From: CAZKVU01 sp964556475
GTDB lineage: Bacteria; Patescibacteriota; Microgenomatia; UBA1406; HO2-37-13b
Length of the DNA: 64,000 bases
Assembly (NCBI GenBank): GCA_964556475.1
Contig: CAZKVU010000002.1
Location: 1 to 64,000 of the forward strand
Direction of reading: 5' to 3'
In this document: positions 50,311 to 59,487 of the stretch, piece by piece
Position numbering within the stretch: the stretch's first letter is position 1
Layout: each line of letters begins with the position of its first letter
The notes under the pieces: model-generated
The model's input: only the letters and a program-made list of their open reading frames with translations
The model's database searches: none
What the model was told of the DNA's origin: nothing
Made by a program: the position numbers and the translations under genes

Positions 50311-51063
50311 ATGGTGCTTAAAATTGTTTCGATTAATGTTAACCACGGCGGTGAACAAATATATGAGCTTGAACAATTTATTCGTGAGGAAAATCCAGAT
50401 ATTATCTTCATTCAAGAGGCATATAATTCGCTGAATGAAGCAAAAGAAAAGCGACTTCAAACTGTTCGATTATTTAGTGAATGGATAGGAACTGACTATA
50501 ATGCCTTTCAAGCGGCATATCATGATGGAGATGTTGCAGTTGACCGAGGAAGCGCAATTATTTCCCGTTTTCCAGTAATTGAATCGGGTGGTATCGTTTT
50601 CAACAGTCCATATACAACTATCTACAATGAGGTCAGTCTTGGAGATTGGAGTAACCAGCCGCGTGTATTGCAAACTGCAACTGTCGAAATTAATAAAAAC
50701 AGACTCCATTTGATAAATATCCATGGAGTATGGGATTTTCATGGCAAAGACAGTGAGCGCAGACATGCCCAGAGTAGACGTATTCTTGAATTGGCTGCCG
50801 ATAAGTCACCACTTATTATTGCTGGTGATTTTAATATGAATCCGGATACACAAGCGATTCGCTTTCTGGAAGAATCATATAAATCGGTATTCGGAAATGA
50901 GCTGAAAACTACATTTAATATGAAAAAGAAAAGCAATCCTGATTTCGGAAGCGCGGTTGTAGATTTAATGTTTGTAACGAAAGATATAACAATCATGAGT
51001 AAGAAGTGCCCTGAAGTTGACATTTCAGACCATTTACCGCTTATCGTGGAAATTAAAATATGA
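50311..51063 (+). CDS. endonuclease/exonuclease/phosphatase (EEP) family protein
   Basis: A 250-residue EEP-fold hydrolase with the motif set VSINVNHGG, the metal-binding glutamate in DIIFIQEAYN, RGSAIISRFPVI, the catalytic INIHGVWDFHG, IIAGDFNMNPD and the terminal histidine in DISDHLPLIVE. There is no signal peptide, so it is cytoplasmic. Substrates of the family range from DNA to phospholipids and sugar phosphates. It sits between murE (13 nt) and pgeF (4-nt ATGA overlap), so it is translated with cell-wall genes; the connection is unexplained. Confidence 0.85.
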   Translation: MVLKIVSINVNHGGEQIYELEQFIREENPDIIFIQEAYNSLNEAKEKRLQTVRLFSEWIGTDYNAFQAAYHDGDVAVDRGSAIISRFPVIESGGIVFNSPYTTIYNEVSLGDWSNQPRVLQTATVEINKNRLHLINIHGVWDFHGKDSERRHAQSRRILELAADKSPLIIAGDFNMNPDTQAIRFLEESYKSVFGNELKTTFNMKKKSNPDFGSAVVDLMFVTKDITIMSKKCPEVDISDHLPLIVEIKI

Positions 51064-51728
51064 TTATTCTGAACAAAGATAATTATTTTACTTCTAATAC
51101 TTTCTCAAAAGAAGTCTTGAATGGATTTGGGACTATTAACTCCATTGAGCTTAGCCGTGTCACCTCGCTACAGGGGTATAACCGAAAACACATGTCACAG
51201 ATTCATAGTGGAGACATACATGAAGTACGCGATGAGGCCGAAAGTATGCAAGAATGTGATGGCCTGTTTACTAATAAAAAAAACATAGCTCTCCTTATTA
51301 AAACCGCAGACTGTCTGCCTGTTTTGTTTTATGACCCTGAAAAAAAATACATTGGAGCAGCTCATGCCGGTTGGAAAGGAACTGTTGCTAGAATTTGTGA
51401 GAACATGATACGCATATTTCATTCACATGGGAGTTTGTTGCAGAATATTAAAGTAGCTATTGGGCCGGGAATCGGCGCTTGTTCTTATGACATTTTCGGT
51501 GAAAGAATGAAAATTATTCAATCTGCATTTCCACAGTGGCCAGAAGCATATCAAAACAATAAGTTAAATTTACTCTTGCTTAATTACCGACAGATGATTT
51601 CACAAGGAATAAGCCCAAACAATATTGATTATTTTCCGTTTTGCACAGCATGTGATTCTCAACGATTTTATTCGTATAATAGAGATAGAACCTCCGACAG
51701 AATGTATAGTTATATAGCGCTAAAATGA
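51060..51728 (+). CDS. pgeF: peptidoglycan editing factor PgeF (YfiH/DUF152 family)
   Basis: A 222-residue protein with the family's zinc/active-site residues: H in MSQIHSGDIHEV, C in LIKTADCLPVLF and H in AAHAGWKGTV, then IGPGIGACSYDI and FPFCTACDSQRFYSYNRD. In E. coli the homologue removes wrongly incorporated L-serine from UDP-MurNAc-L-Ser; other family members act on purine nucleosides. Location between murE and murC, with 4-nt overlaps on both sides, favours the cell-wall role. Confidence 0.88.
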   Translation: MIILNKDNYFTSNTFSKEVLNGFGTINSIELSRVTSLQGYNRKHMSQIHSGDIHEVRDEAESMQECDGLFTNKKNIALLIKTADCLPVLFYDPEKKYIGAAHAGWKGTVARICENMIRIFHSHGSLLQNIKVAIGPGIGACSYDIFGERMKIIQSAFPQWPEAYQNNKLNLLLLNYRQMISQGISPNNIDYFPFCTACDSQRFYSYNRDRTSDRMYSYIALK

Positions 51729-53134
51729 GCTCACATCAAAACATATATCTTGTAGGAATAAAGGGTGTCGGTATGACGTCACTTGCTCTCTATCTTAAAT
51801 CGCGAGGTAAGAATGTATGGGGCTCTGATGTTGAGGAGGTATTTCCTACAGATTCAGTACTGCATGAACATAATATTAAGATTCTCAATGGATTTTCTGA
51901 GGACCACATAACTGATGATATTGATCTTCTAATTACAACAGGAGCTCATGGTGGATTGAATAACAAGGAGGTTATTCAGGCACGTGACAAAGGTATTCAT
52001 GTTATGACTCAGGCTGAAGAAGTCGGCCATATTATGCAGTCATATAAAACATCGATCTCTGTTTGCGGAAGTCATGGGAAAACAACAACGAGTTCAATGC
52101 TGGCATTTGTATTGAATAAGCTTGGATTATTTTCAAGTCATATTATTGGTGCTCCAGACTTTTCAGGTCTACCAGGAGGATTATTCAAAGGTGAAGAGTA
52201 CCTTGTTGCTGAATCAGATGAATATGTGAATTCACCTGGCATTGATAATACACCTCGATTTCTCTTTCAGCACCCAACACATATTATTTGTACAAATATC
52301 GAGCACGATCATCCCGATGTGTACCCTGACCTTGAGAGTGTTGAAAAGGCTTTTTCAGATTTTTTCATACAATGCGATAAAGATGGTGGAACTGTCATAT
52401 TCAATGCTGATGCTGAAAATGTTGTGCGATTATGTTCATCGCTTACATCTGCAATTTCAGTTGGATATGACGAAAATGCAACTTACCGAATCTCTGACGT
52501 TGAGCAACAGGAACGAGAAACAGTTTTTACCCTTATGAAAGGGAATGAGGATATCGGAACCTACACTGTTTCAGTTCCTGGTAAGCACAATGTATTTAAC
52601 TCAGCCTGTGTTGTTGCTCTTTGTCATCTATTAGAGTTTGATATGGAGAAAGTTCAGATGACATTAAGACGTTTTGAAGGGGCTAGAAGACGTTTTGAAA
52701 TAAAATATCGGAAGGGAAATACATATCTAATTGATGACTATGCACATCATCCAACAGAGCTTCATGCTTTGATTGAGGCTGCTCGATCGCGATTTCCTGA
52801 TAGAAAAATTATTTTACTTTTTCAGCCGCATACATATTCACGAACTAAGGAACTGTTCTCAGAGTTTATTGAAGCATTATCACATGCTGATATATCGTAT
52901 GTTTTTGATATTTTTGCTTCAGCACGAGAGGCGACAGATAATTCTGTGAGTTCTCAGCGGCTTTGTGATGAAGCACATTCAAAAGGCTACGATCATATTC
53001 GATATGTTCCACAAGGTGAAATTGAATCCATACTCCAGAATTCAATCAAGGAGAACAATATTGTAATTACTGCTGGAGCCGGAGATATTTATCAGCATCA
53101 CCCTGCTATAATAGGAATAATTTCACAGCTGTGA
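51725..53134 (+). CDS. murC: UDP-N-acetylmuramate--L-alanine ligase MurC
   Basis: 469 residues, full length. N-terminal Rossmann motif YLVGIKGVGMTSLALYL, ATP site VCGSHGKTTTSS (115-122), and C-terminal domain with GARRRFEIKY, IDDYAHHPTELHALI and FQPHTYSRTKELF. It adds L-Ala to UDP-MurNAc. One possible oddity is SDEYVNSPGIDN in the middle domain, where MurC usually has ADESDGSF; the essential acidic residues are nevertheless present. TGA stop. It overlaps pgeF by 4 nt. Confidence 0.96.
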   Translation: MSSHQNIYLVGIKGVGMTSLALYLKSRGKNVWGSDVEEVFPTDSVLHEHNIKILNGFSEDHITDDIDLLITTGAHGGLNNKEVIQARDKGIHVMTQAEEVGHIMQSYKTSISVCGSHGKTTTSSMLAFVLNKLGLFSSHIIGAPDFSGLPGGLFKGEEYLVAESDEYVNSPGIDNTPRFLFQHPTHIICTNIEHDHPDVYPDLESVEKAFSDFFIQCDKDGGTVIFNADAENVVRLCSSLTSAISVGYDENATYRISDVEQQERETVFTLMKGNEDIGTYTVSVPGKHNVFNSACVVALCHLLEFDMEKVQMTLRRFEGARRRFEIKYRKGNTYLIDDYAHHPTELHALIEAARSRFPDRKIILLFQPHTYSRTKELFSEFIEALSHADISYVFDIFASAREATDNSVSSQRLCDEAHSKGYDHIRYVPQGEIESILQNSIKENNIVITAGAGDIYQHHPAIIGIISQL

Positions 53135-53143
53135 AACGACACT

Positions 53144-54064
53144 ATGAACACTCTTGATGAATTGGAAATGAAACTTGGCGCTGGACGAGTAAGGCACAAT
53201 GTTACGTTAGCACCATATACGACTTTTAAAATTGGTGGTCCGGCTGAGTATTATTTTCAGGCTCTGACTGAAGAAGATATTATTAAGGCAGCTAAAACAG
53301 CTCATGAACTTCATTTACCGCTTCATATGCTCGGAGGTGTATCAAATGTGGTAATAGGAGATAAAGGACTATCTGGACTATCAGTGAGAAATATATATAG
53401 CCAGAAAAAGATTATTGAGGAAACGAAAGATGAGGTATGGCTGCAAGTAAGTTCAGGCTATAACATGACCCGCTTGGCGCATGAGACAGCTGAAGAAGGA
53501 CTTGAAGGATTTGAATATCATGCAGGATTACCAGGTACTCTTGGCGGTGCATTATTTATGAATTCAAAGTGGACTGCTCATCCGCCAATTCATTACACTG
53601 GAGATGATCTGATTAAGGCTTCCCTGGTAAATCATACTGGCGAGGTTCGAGAAGAACCACACGAATATTTTCAATTTGCATATGACTATAGCATTCTTCA
53701 ACAAACAAAAGAAATTGTTTTGTGGGCCTTGTTTAAATTAAAAAAGAAGGATCCAAAGATACTCGTAAGTAGAACAAAGGAAGCTCTTGAATACCGAAAG
53801 AAAACGCAACCATTTGCTGTTGCAACATCAGGATGTTTTTTTCAGAACATTGATGGACAGTCAGCTGGGAAGCTTATCGACGAATTAGGATTAAAGGGTT
53901 TACAGGTGGGCGGTGCACGGGTATCTGAAATTCATGCAAACTTTATCATTAATGATGGATCCGCAAAAGCTGAAGATGTCAAAATGCTTGTCCAGGAAAT
54001 TAAGAGAATTGTTAAAGAAAAAAGAGGTATTGATTTAAAAGAAGAAGTTATTATTCTAAATTAA
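53144..54064 (+). CDS. murB: UDP-N-acetylenolpyruvoylglucosamine reductase MurB
   Basis: A 306-residue FAD enzyme. TTFKIGGPAEYYF starts the FAD domain, followed by GGVSNVVIGDKG, HAGLPGTLGGALFMN, the substrate-domain TSGCFFQN with the catalytic serine, SAGKLIDELGLKG and GGARVSEIHANFI with the catalytic glutamate. It resembles the type II (Gram-positive) form. It reduces the enolpyruvyl group made by MurA. It lies 10 nt after murC. Confidence 0.96.
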   Translation: MNTLDELEMKLGAGRVRHNVTLAPYTTFKIGGPAEYYFQALTEEDIIKAAKTAHELHLPLHMLGGVSNVVIGDKGLSGLSVRNIYSQKKIIEETKDEVWLQVSSGYNMTRLAHETAEEGLEGFEYHAGLPGTLGGALFMNSKWTAHPPIHYTGDDLIKASLVNHTGEVREEPHEYFQFAYDYSILQQTKEIVLWALFKLKKKDPKILVSRTKEALEYRKKTQPFAVATSGCFFQNIDGQSAGKLIDELGLKGLQVGGARVSEIHANFIINDGSAKAEDVKMLVQEIKRIVKEKRGIDLKEEVIILN

Positions 54065-54071
54065 CAAATCG

Positions 54072-55646
54072 TTATTGATTCACCTTGAATAAGGTTATTT
54101 CCTTTCCAGAGTAAAGTACCTCAGTTTTCTGTTTGATTTTTTTAGAGTAGCCTGAGATGGAGCTGTCGATTGTTAAATAATCTATACCATTTGTAAATTC
54201 CTTCGGATATTGAGCCTTGGTATCACAAATACTGGTTATTTTTCTAAACTCAATAACATGAGGTGAAAAAAAGAAATGACCATAAGGTGGCTTCTGTGAT
54301 GTAAGAGCGGAAATGGCATACTCGAAATCACCGCTCATTAAGGATTCATTACAATCTTTAAGATATAAAAAAGTACCGCTTGGCTCTTTTTTTAGCAATT
54401 CAATTATATGTGCTTGATCTTGTGTAAGTATTGATGGAGCGCGATGTTCGATAAGGAGAGATTCAGTGATTTTATTAACTGCAATCATATTATCGAGAAG
54501 ACCAATGGCGAGGCAGAAGTACAAGAATATATTAATTGCCTGTTTCCATTTTAAATCTGCTTGACTGAGAAACACAGAAGCGACAATGACGAGGAACATA
54601 AATGGATATGCACGAGACCAATGCGCAGGCTGAGGAATTTTATTAGTAACAATAAAACTAAAACTCATAGCAACACAAAAAATGGCCACCGAAGCAAACA
54701 TAAAGACCTTTTGTCGATCATACTTATGGTGAGTTTTGTAGGAGGTAGCCAATCCAATGATCAAGAGCGCCACAGGAAACGACAGAGCTATGAGATATGT
54801 AAGCGGCTGAACTACAAAGTTAGCATCGAGATAAATTTTATTCAAGAAAGCAGCATCAAGAGAGTGCTGCGGTAGGAAAACCGCATAGAGGTAGCTTGAT
54901 CCAGCCGTTAGCATAATAATGCTGATAATTTCAGAAATATATAACTGCAGATTTTTTTTCTTCTCAAAAATTATTGGATATGCTATCCATGCAGCAATAG
55001 CGACACCAAATGTAATTGAGGTGAAAGGGTGAAGCAATGCTAAAATTGAAGCAATAACAAGCAAAATTTTCCTTTTTTTATTCACGAGCGCATACAATCC
55101 CATAAAGAAGATTGCATGGTACATTATCTCTACCGAAGTGATCTGATTGAGCAAATTATTAAGTCCCCACCAAGCAGTGTTAATCGCCTGGTTTCCATAT
55201 GTAATATTAAAATATATTGCTATAAAACTCATTCCTCCACCAAACAGCATGAGTGCAATTTCCTGCCACTTCAATTTAAGATTTTCGGCGATACGAAGTA
55301 AAAAGTACGTCGACAGGTAGAGCCAAAATGAGCTCATTGCTATATCAAATGTAAAAAGATTTTTGCTAAATAATGGATAAAATGGCATAAGAAAAAGAGC
55401 ATTTAGACTAAAAAGTGAGGGCTGCTGGTCAAAGGTTCCAAAAGGGTTATGGAAAAGGATGCCATTTCCAGCTCTAAAAAGTTCTTGAACAAAAGAATAA
55501 TGATAAAAGCCATCGTATGAAATAAGACCCCCATCAACAAATCCATGAGACTCGAAGGAGTTATGAAGGAAAAAGCGGACTGCTAAGTAGACGAACACAG
55601 AAGTTATTGCCCAAAGATGTATCGAATAACGTTTCATTGGCTTCAT
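54072..55646 (-). CDS. large polytopic membrane protein, possible GT-C glycosyltransferase
   Basis: A 524-residue protein with about 11-12 hydrophobic helices in the first 400 residues and a soluble C-terminal part of about 115 residues. The first outer loop contains GLISYDGFYHYSFVQELFRAG, an acidic site in the position of GT-C catalytic aspartates, and HNPFGTFDQQPSLFSLNALF. I cannot assign a family with certainty. It is inserted antisense in the dcw cluster, between murB and murA. Given the other GT39-like genes, a glycosyltransferase using a lipid-linked sugar is the likeliest role. Confidence 0.6.
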   Translation of the reverse strand: MKPMKRYSIHLWAITSVFVYLAVRFFLHNSFESHGFVDGGLISYDGFYHYSFVQELFRAGNGILFHNPFGTFDQQPSLFSLNALFLMPFYPLFSKNLFTFDIAMSSFWLYLSTYFLLRIAENLKLKWQEIALMLFGGGMSFIAIYFNITYGNQAINTAWWGLNNLLNQITSVEIMYHAIFFMGLYALVNKKRKILLVIASILALLHPFTSITFGVAIAAWIAYPIIFEKKKNLQLYISEIISIIMLTAGSSYLYAVFLPQHSLDAAFLNKIYLDANFVVQPLTYLIALSFPVALLIIGLATSYKTHHKYDRQKVFMFASVAIFCVAMSFSFIVTNKIPQPAHWSRAYPFMFLVIVASVFLSQADLKWKQAINIFLYFCLAIGLLDNMIAVNKITESLLIEHRAPSILTQDQAHIIELLKKEPSGTFLYLKDCNESLMSGDFEYAISALTSQKPPYGHFFFSPHVIEFRKITSICDTKAQYPKEFTNGIDYLTIDSSISGYSKKIKQKTEVLYSGKEITLFKVNQ

Positions 55647-55696
55647 TGTAGCATACCCTATGAGCTGTCTTAATAGCTTTTTTAACTATATCAAAG

Positions 55697-55702
55697 TATA
55701 AT
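55697..55702 (+). promoter_or_regulatory. -10 box of murA, leaderless
   Basis: TATAAT ends 6 nt before the GTG start at 55709. It supports the GTG as the true start. Confidence 0.6.
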
Positions 55703-55708
55703 AGAGAT

Positions 55709-57049
55709 GTGGAAGACGCGTTCATTATTAATGGTGGAAAGCCTCTTAAAGGCGACATTTTTCTTTCAGGAGCAAAGAATGTAGCGCTTAAGGTGCTTAT
55801 TGCTGCTTTGCTCTATAATAAGCCAATTACCTTTCACAATATCCCTCGCTTAAAGGATATTGACGAACTTATACATTTGATCAATGAGCTTGGTGGCTAT
55901 GCGGCTTTTACTGGTGAAAAGGATGTTGTTATTGACGCTCGAAACCTTTCGAAAGATACTGTTGATTTGTTACATGGTTCAAAAATTCGGGTGTCATTCA
56001 TGTTATTTGCACCACTTCTTCACAAGTTCGGCAAGGCAACTATCCCGAATCCAGGAGGATGCCGCCTTGGTGCCCGACCGATTGATCGCCATATTAAACT
56101 TTTACAGGCGTTTGGTGTGCAAGTCGACTACGATTCCTCAACAGGTTATTATAATGCCTCTCTTAATGGTCATGCCTTTAAAGGTGCAGAATATGAATTC
56201 GATAAGCCTTCTCATACAGGAACAGAACTCTCGTTGCTCATTGCCTCAGTTGCTGAGGGAGAATCAACAATTAAAAATGCTGCACAAGAGCCAGAGGTAG
56301 ATGATTTAATTCGATTACTCAATATGTCTGGTGCACATATTCAGAGGCAAGGAAGCGATATTGTTATTCAACCAACAGCTCAATTAGATATTCCAGAAGG
56401 TGAATTTACCATAATGTGTGACAGATTAAACGCTGCAGCATTTGGTGTTTTCGCTATTGCAACAAAAGGAGATATAATTGTACATGGTCTTGATGCTCAG
56501 TTTGTTACTGATTTTACTGATAAGCTACAGGAAGCAGGTGGCGGCTTCGAGGCCGGTGATAAAACGCTAAGGTTTTATTACAAAGGTGAACTAAAATCGA
56601 CTGACATTGTGACGACGCCACACCCTGGTTTTAATACTGATACCCAGGGTCCCTGGGCTATTCTTATGACACAGGCTCATGGAGTATCAACCATTCATGA
56701 AACAGTCTTTGAAAATCGATTTGGCTATGTTCAAGAGCTTCAAAAACTAGGAGCGCACATTGAATTTTTTCAGCCAGAAGTATCAAGTCCTCATGATTTG
56801 TATCAGTTTAATATTACAAGTGATGATGAGTTGCATGCACTTAATCAGGCAATACGGATTACCGGGCCAACACATTTACATAATGGTGTTTTAAGAGCGA
56901 GCGACATTCGGGCTGGTGCGAGTCTCGTTATTGCAGCGTGCGTTGCAGAGGGCGAGTCGGTTATTTTAGGTGCATCGATTATAGACAGAGGATACGATTC
57001 ACTAGAAAAAGATTTGCAATCAATTGGTGCAGATATTCGCAGAGTTTAA
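55709..57049 (+). CDS. murA: UDP-N-acetylglucosamine 1-carboxyvinyltransferase MurA
   Basis: A 446-residue protein starting at GTG. Substrate-binding K23-N24 in GAKNVALK, the catalytic cysteine C118 in PGGCRLGARPIDRH (the fosfomycin target) and RADIRAGASL-like SDIRAGASLVIAACVAEG near the C-terminus. It transfers enolpyruvate from PEP to UDP-GlcNAc, the first committed step of peptidoglycan synthesis. It has its own leaderless promoter, so it is independent of the murB operon behind the antisense gene. The start was fixed by the TATAAT at 6 nt and by full-length alignment to the family. Confidence 0.96.
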   Translation: MEDAFIINGGKPLKGDIFLSGAKNVALKVLIAALLYNKPITFHNIPRLKDIDELIHLINELGGYAAFTGEKDVVIDARNLSKDTVDLLHGSKIRVSFMLFAPLLHKFGKATIPNPGGCRLGARPIDRHIKLLQAFGVQVDYDSSTGYYNASLNGHAFKGAEYEFDKPSHTGTELSLLIASVAEGESTIKNAAQEPEVDDLIRLLNMSGAHIQRQGSDIVIQPTAQLDIPEGEFTIMCDRLNAAAFGVFAIATKGDIIVHGLDAQFVTDFTDKLQEAGGGFEAGDKTLRFYYKGELKSTDIVTTPHPGFNTDTQGPWAILMTQAHGVSTIHETVFENRFGYVQELQKLGAHIEFFQPEVSSPHDLYQFNITSDDELHALNQAIRITGPTHLHNGVLRASDIRAGASLVIAACVAEGESVILGASIIDRGYDSLEKDLQSIGADIRRV

Positions 57050-57094
57050 ATAATGGAGTAGCATTGAAATTGTTTCACTACTAGAATTAAAAAT

Positions 57095-58303
57095 ATGAAA
57101 CTTAAAAATATACTTATTCTCGCTGGAGGATCGAGCTCACGCTTTTGGCCTTTATCTCACAAAAATCTATTCTCCTTTAGGGGTGAGGCACTTATTGAGT
57201 ATCAAATTAAGTTCTATTTATCGTATGCAGAATCCATATTCATCGTGTCACATCCAGATACATTCGATCAGATCAGCGAAATTGCGCAAAAATATCACGT
57301 AAAAGTACTCATGCAGCATAACTCAGGGCAGGGAGCAGCAATACTCAGTGCCAATGAACATATATCCGGAGAAACACTCATTGTTAACGCAAATGATATT
57401 TTCAATCAATCTCTTGTTGAATCCCTATTAGAAGAAATTGCTGCGAGACAGGATCATATTGATGGTATATTCACTGCAAAAAAGGTTGAGACCTATTTCC
57501 CAGGTGGATATCTTGTTCTCGATGGGTCAACGGTTAAAGGAGTCACTGAAAAACCTGGACCTGATAAGATGCCATCTCCTTATTGGAAATTCGTCGTAGA
57601 TTATTTCTCTAATATTAATGACTTTATGAATGTTCTTAGTAGCAAACAAGCTTCTGACGATGACCAGTATGAACAAGCAATAACGGAGTACATCAATCAA
57701 GGAAAGCATATAACAATGTTGGAATATGATAAAGATTCAGCAACAGTTAAGTACCCTTGGAATATCTTGGATGCAATGGAATTTTTCCTAAGACACACAA
57801 CTTCATATGTTTCTGAAAATGCACATGTTGCACCAACCGCGATAATTCAGGGAAATGTGTATATAGATGATGGAGCAAAAATCCATGAGTATTCAAAAAT
57901 TGTAGGGCCTGCTTATATTGGAAAAAATGTGACAGTTGGCAATTATGCTCTTATAACGTCGAGCATGGTTGAGCAGGATAGTATGATTGGCGGTTATACA
58001 GAAATAACTCGATCATATATAGGCCCGTTAACCTGGTCGCATAGAGCATATATCGGCGACTCAATTGTAGAGGGCCCTGCTAACTTCGCAGCAGGTTCTG
58101 TAACTGCAAATCTACGATTTGATAAAAAAAATATTCATTCGCCAGTAAAAGGAGAGCGTACAGATTCTCAGCGAACTAAACTTGGCGTGATTGCGGGTAG
58201 GAATGTTGAGATTGGTACAAATGCAACAACAATGCCAGGAGTCAAATTAGCACCTGATACAAAGGTAATGCCTGGTTCGGTTGTATTTAAGGATAATGAA
58301 TAA
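57095..58303 (+). CDS. GlmU-like sugar-1-phosphate nucleotidylyltransferase with left-handed beta-helix domain
   Basis: 402 residues. The N-terminal nucleotidyltransferase (about 1-230) starts LILAGGSSSRFWPLSHKNL and has VKGVTEKPGP and YPWNILDAMEFFL. The C-terminal part (about 245-400) is a hexapeptide-repeat helix (AIIQGNVYIDDGAKIHEYSKI, NYALITSSMVEQDSMIGGY), ending NATTMPGVKLAPDTKVMPGSV. This is the layout of bifunctional GlmU and of archaeal-type sugar-1-P nucleotidyltransferases. The neighbour murA needs UDP-GlcNAc, which favours GlcNAc-1-P, but the RFWPLS motif is also seen in mannose-1-P enzymes. Confidence 0.8.
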   Translation: MKLKNILILAGGSSSRFWPLSHKNLFSFRGEALIEYQIKFYLSYAESIFIVSHPDTFDQISEIAQKYHVKVLMQHNSGQGAAILSANEHISGETLIVNANDIFNQSLVESLLEEIAARQDHIDGIFTAKKVETYFPGGYLVLDGSTVKGVTEKPGPDKMPSPYWKFVVDYFSNINDFMNVLSSKQASDDDQYEQAITEYINQGKHITMLEYDKDSATVKYPWNILDAMEFFLRHTTSYVSENAHVAPTAIIQGNVYIDDGAKIHEYSKIVGPAYIGKNVTVGNYALITSSMVEQDSMIGGYTEITRSYIGPLTWSHRAYIGDSIVEGPANFAAGSVTANLRFDKKNIHSPVKGERTDSQRTKLGVIAGRNVEIGTNATTMPGVKLAPDTKVMPGSVVFKDNE

Positions 58304-59435
58304 AGCACTTATTATTCGAGTCATTCTTGTCTTTGTCGTTATTGCATTAACTCGAAATCTCATACAAGAGAACTTAAATGGCTTTCCTTACGGAGGTGCT
58401 ATTCAAGCGAAATATGGTAATCCATACCCCATATCGGTCATGGCTAATTTTGACGGAGTACATTATGTTAAGATTGCCTCAGAAGGCTACAAGCAATTTA
58501 ATCAGGCTTTTTTTCCGTTGTACCCATTGCTGATTAAATTCCTGGCAGCTCCTCTCAATAACAACCATGTGGTAGCCGGCATATTAATTTCAACTGTATC
58601 CTTTATTGCTGGTTGCACACTTTTGTTAAAATTACTAACTGATCTTTATGGTCAAAGCAAGGCAGTCTCTTCGCTCTTGCTGTTGTTAGTATTCCCGACA
58701 TCCTTTTTCTTTCAAATTATTTATACAGAAGGACTGTTCTTGTTTGTTTGTGCGGCTGTTTTATATGCATTGCATAAAAAAAGGTATACATGGGTATTCT
58801 TCTTAGCAGCACTCTCCTCTTTAATCAGAATTCAGGGCATATTTCTTGTTTTTCCAATATTTTTCAGCTTTTATGATCTTAAAAAACCATTTTTCTCAAG
58901 TATTTTCACTATTTTCAGAAAGCATTTCGCTCTGCTTATCGCCCCATTCATAGGGCTATCATGCTACATGATCTATCTGTATATTTATTTTCATGATCCG
59001 ATTTACTTTTTTACAGCACAGCCATCATTTGGAGCCCAACGATCAACATCATTGATTCTTTTACCACAGGTTTATTATAGATACCTGAAAATATTTATTA
59101 CTGCATCGCATAATTTTCAGTATTTTGTAGCTGTTTTGGAATTTATTTTCTTTAATATAAGCTTCATTGCCTCGTTAATATTCGGCTATTTTGCATATAA
59201 GCACAAGAATGCATTTGAATTCGGAGTCTCACTATTCTCACTTGCCTATATAATTCTTCCTACTTTGACAGGTACCTTCTCATCATTACCACGCTATTCC
59301 TTACTTGCTTTAGCGCAATATATTATTTTTGCAAAGATAAAAAACAAGTTTTATCGTGGAGCTATAATTTGTATTTCAATCCTGGCACAAATGGTGTTTC
59401 TTTCACTATTCTCACGAGGTTATTTTATTAGTTAG
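58296..59435 (+). CDS. PIG-V/Gpi18-like membrane mannosyltransferase
   Basis: 379 residues with about 9-10 helices. The first outer loop NFDGVHYVKIASEGYKQFNQAFFP has the acidic residue and FFPLYP motif of the PIG-V family of mannosyltransferases. It presumably transfers mannose from a polyprenyl-phosphate donor to a membrane-bound glycan. The start is ATG 58296, overlapping the previous gene's stop by 8 nt. The next gene is yvcK, 52 nt on. No GPI anchors occur in bacteria, so the acceptor is unknown. Confidence 0.78.
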   Translation: MNKALIIRVILVFVVIALTRNLIQENLNGFPYGGAIQAKYGNPYPISVMANFDGVHYVKIASEGYKQFNQAFFPLYPLLIKFLAAPLNNNHVVAGILISTVSFIAGCTLLLKLLTDLYGQSKAVSSLLLLLVFPTSFFFQIIYTEGLFLFVCAAVLYALHKKRYTWVFFLAALSSLIRIQGIFLVFPIFFSFYDLKKPFFSSIFTIFRKHFALLIAPFIGLSCYMIYLYIYFHDPIYFFTAQPSFGAQRSTSLILLPQVYYRYLKIFITASHNFQYFVAVLEFIFFNISFIASLIFGYFAYKHKNAFEFGVSLFSLAYIILPTLTGTFSSLPRYSLLALAQYIIFAKIKNKFYRGAIICISILAQMVFLSLFSRGYFIS

Positions 59436-59474
59436 CAGCTACGCATCAGCCTCACTCATTATACGTATTTGTAG

Positions 59475-59480
59475 TACAAT
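59475..59480 (+). promoter_or_regulatory. -10 box of yvcK, leaderless
   Basis: TACAAT ends 7 nt before the ATG at 59488. Confidence 0.5.
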
Positions 59481-59487
59481 ATAAGTC

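Noticed and set aside
57050..57094. Bulged hairpin after murA (AGTAG, TGAAA, TTTCA, CTACT)
   Set aside because: Only short arms with a 3-nt bulge and no T tract; too weak to call as a terminator.
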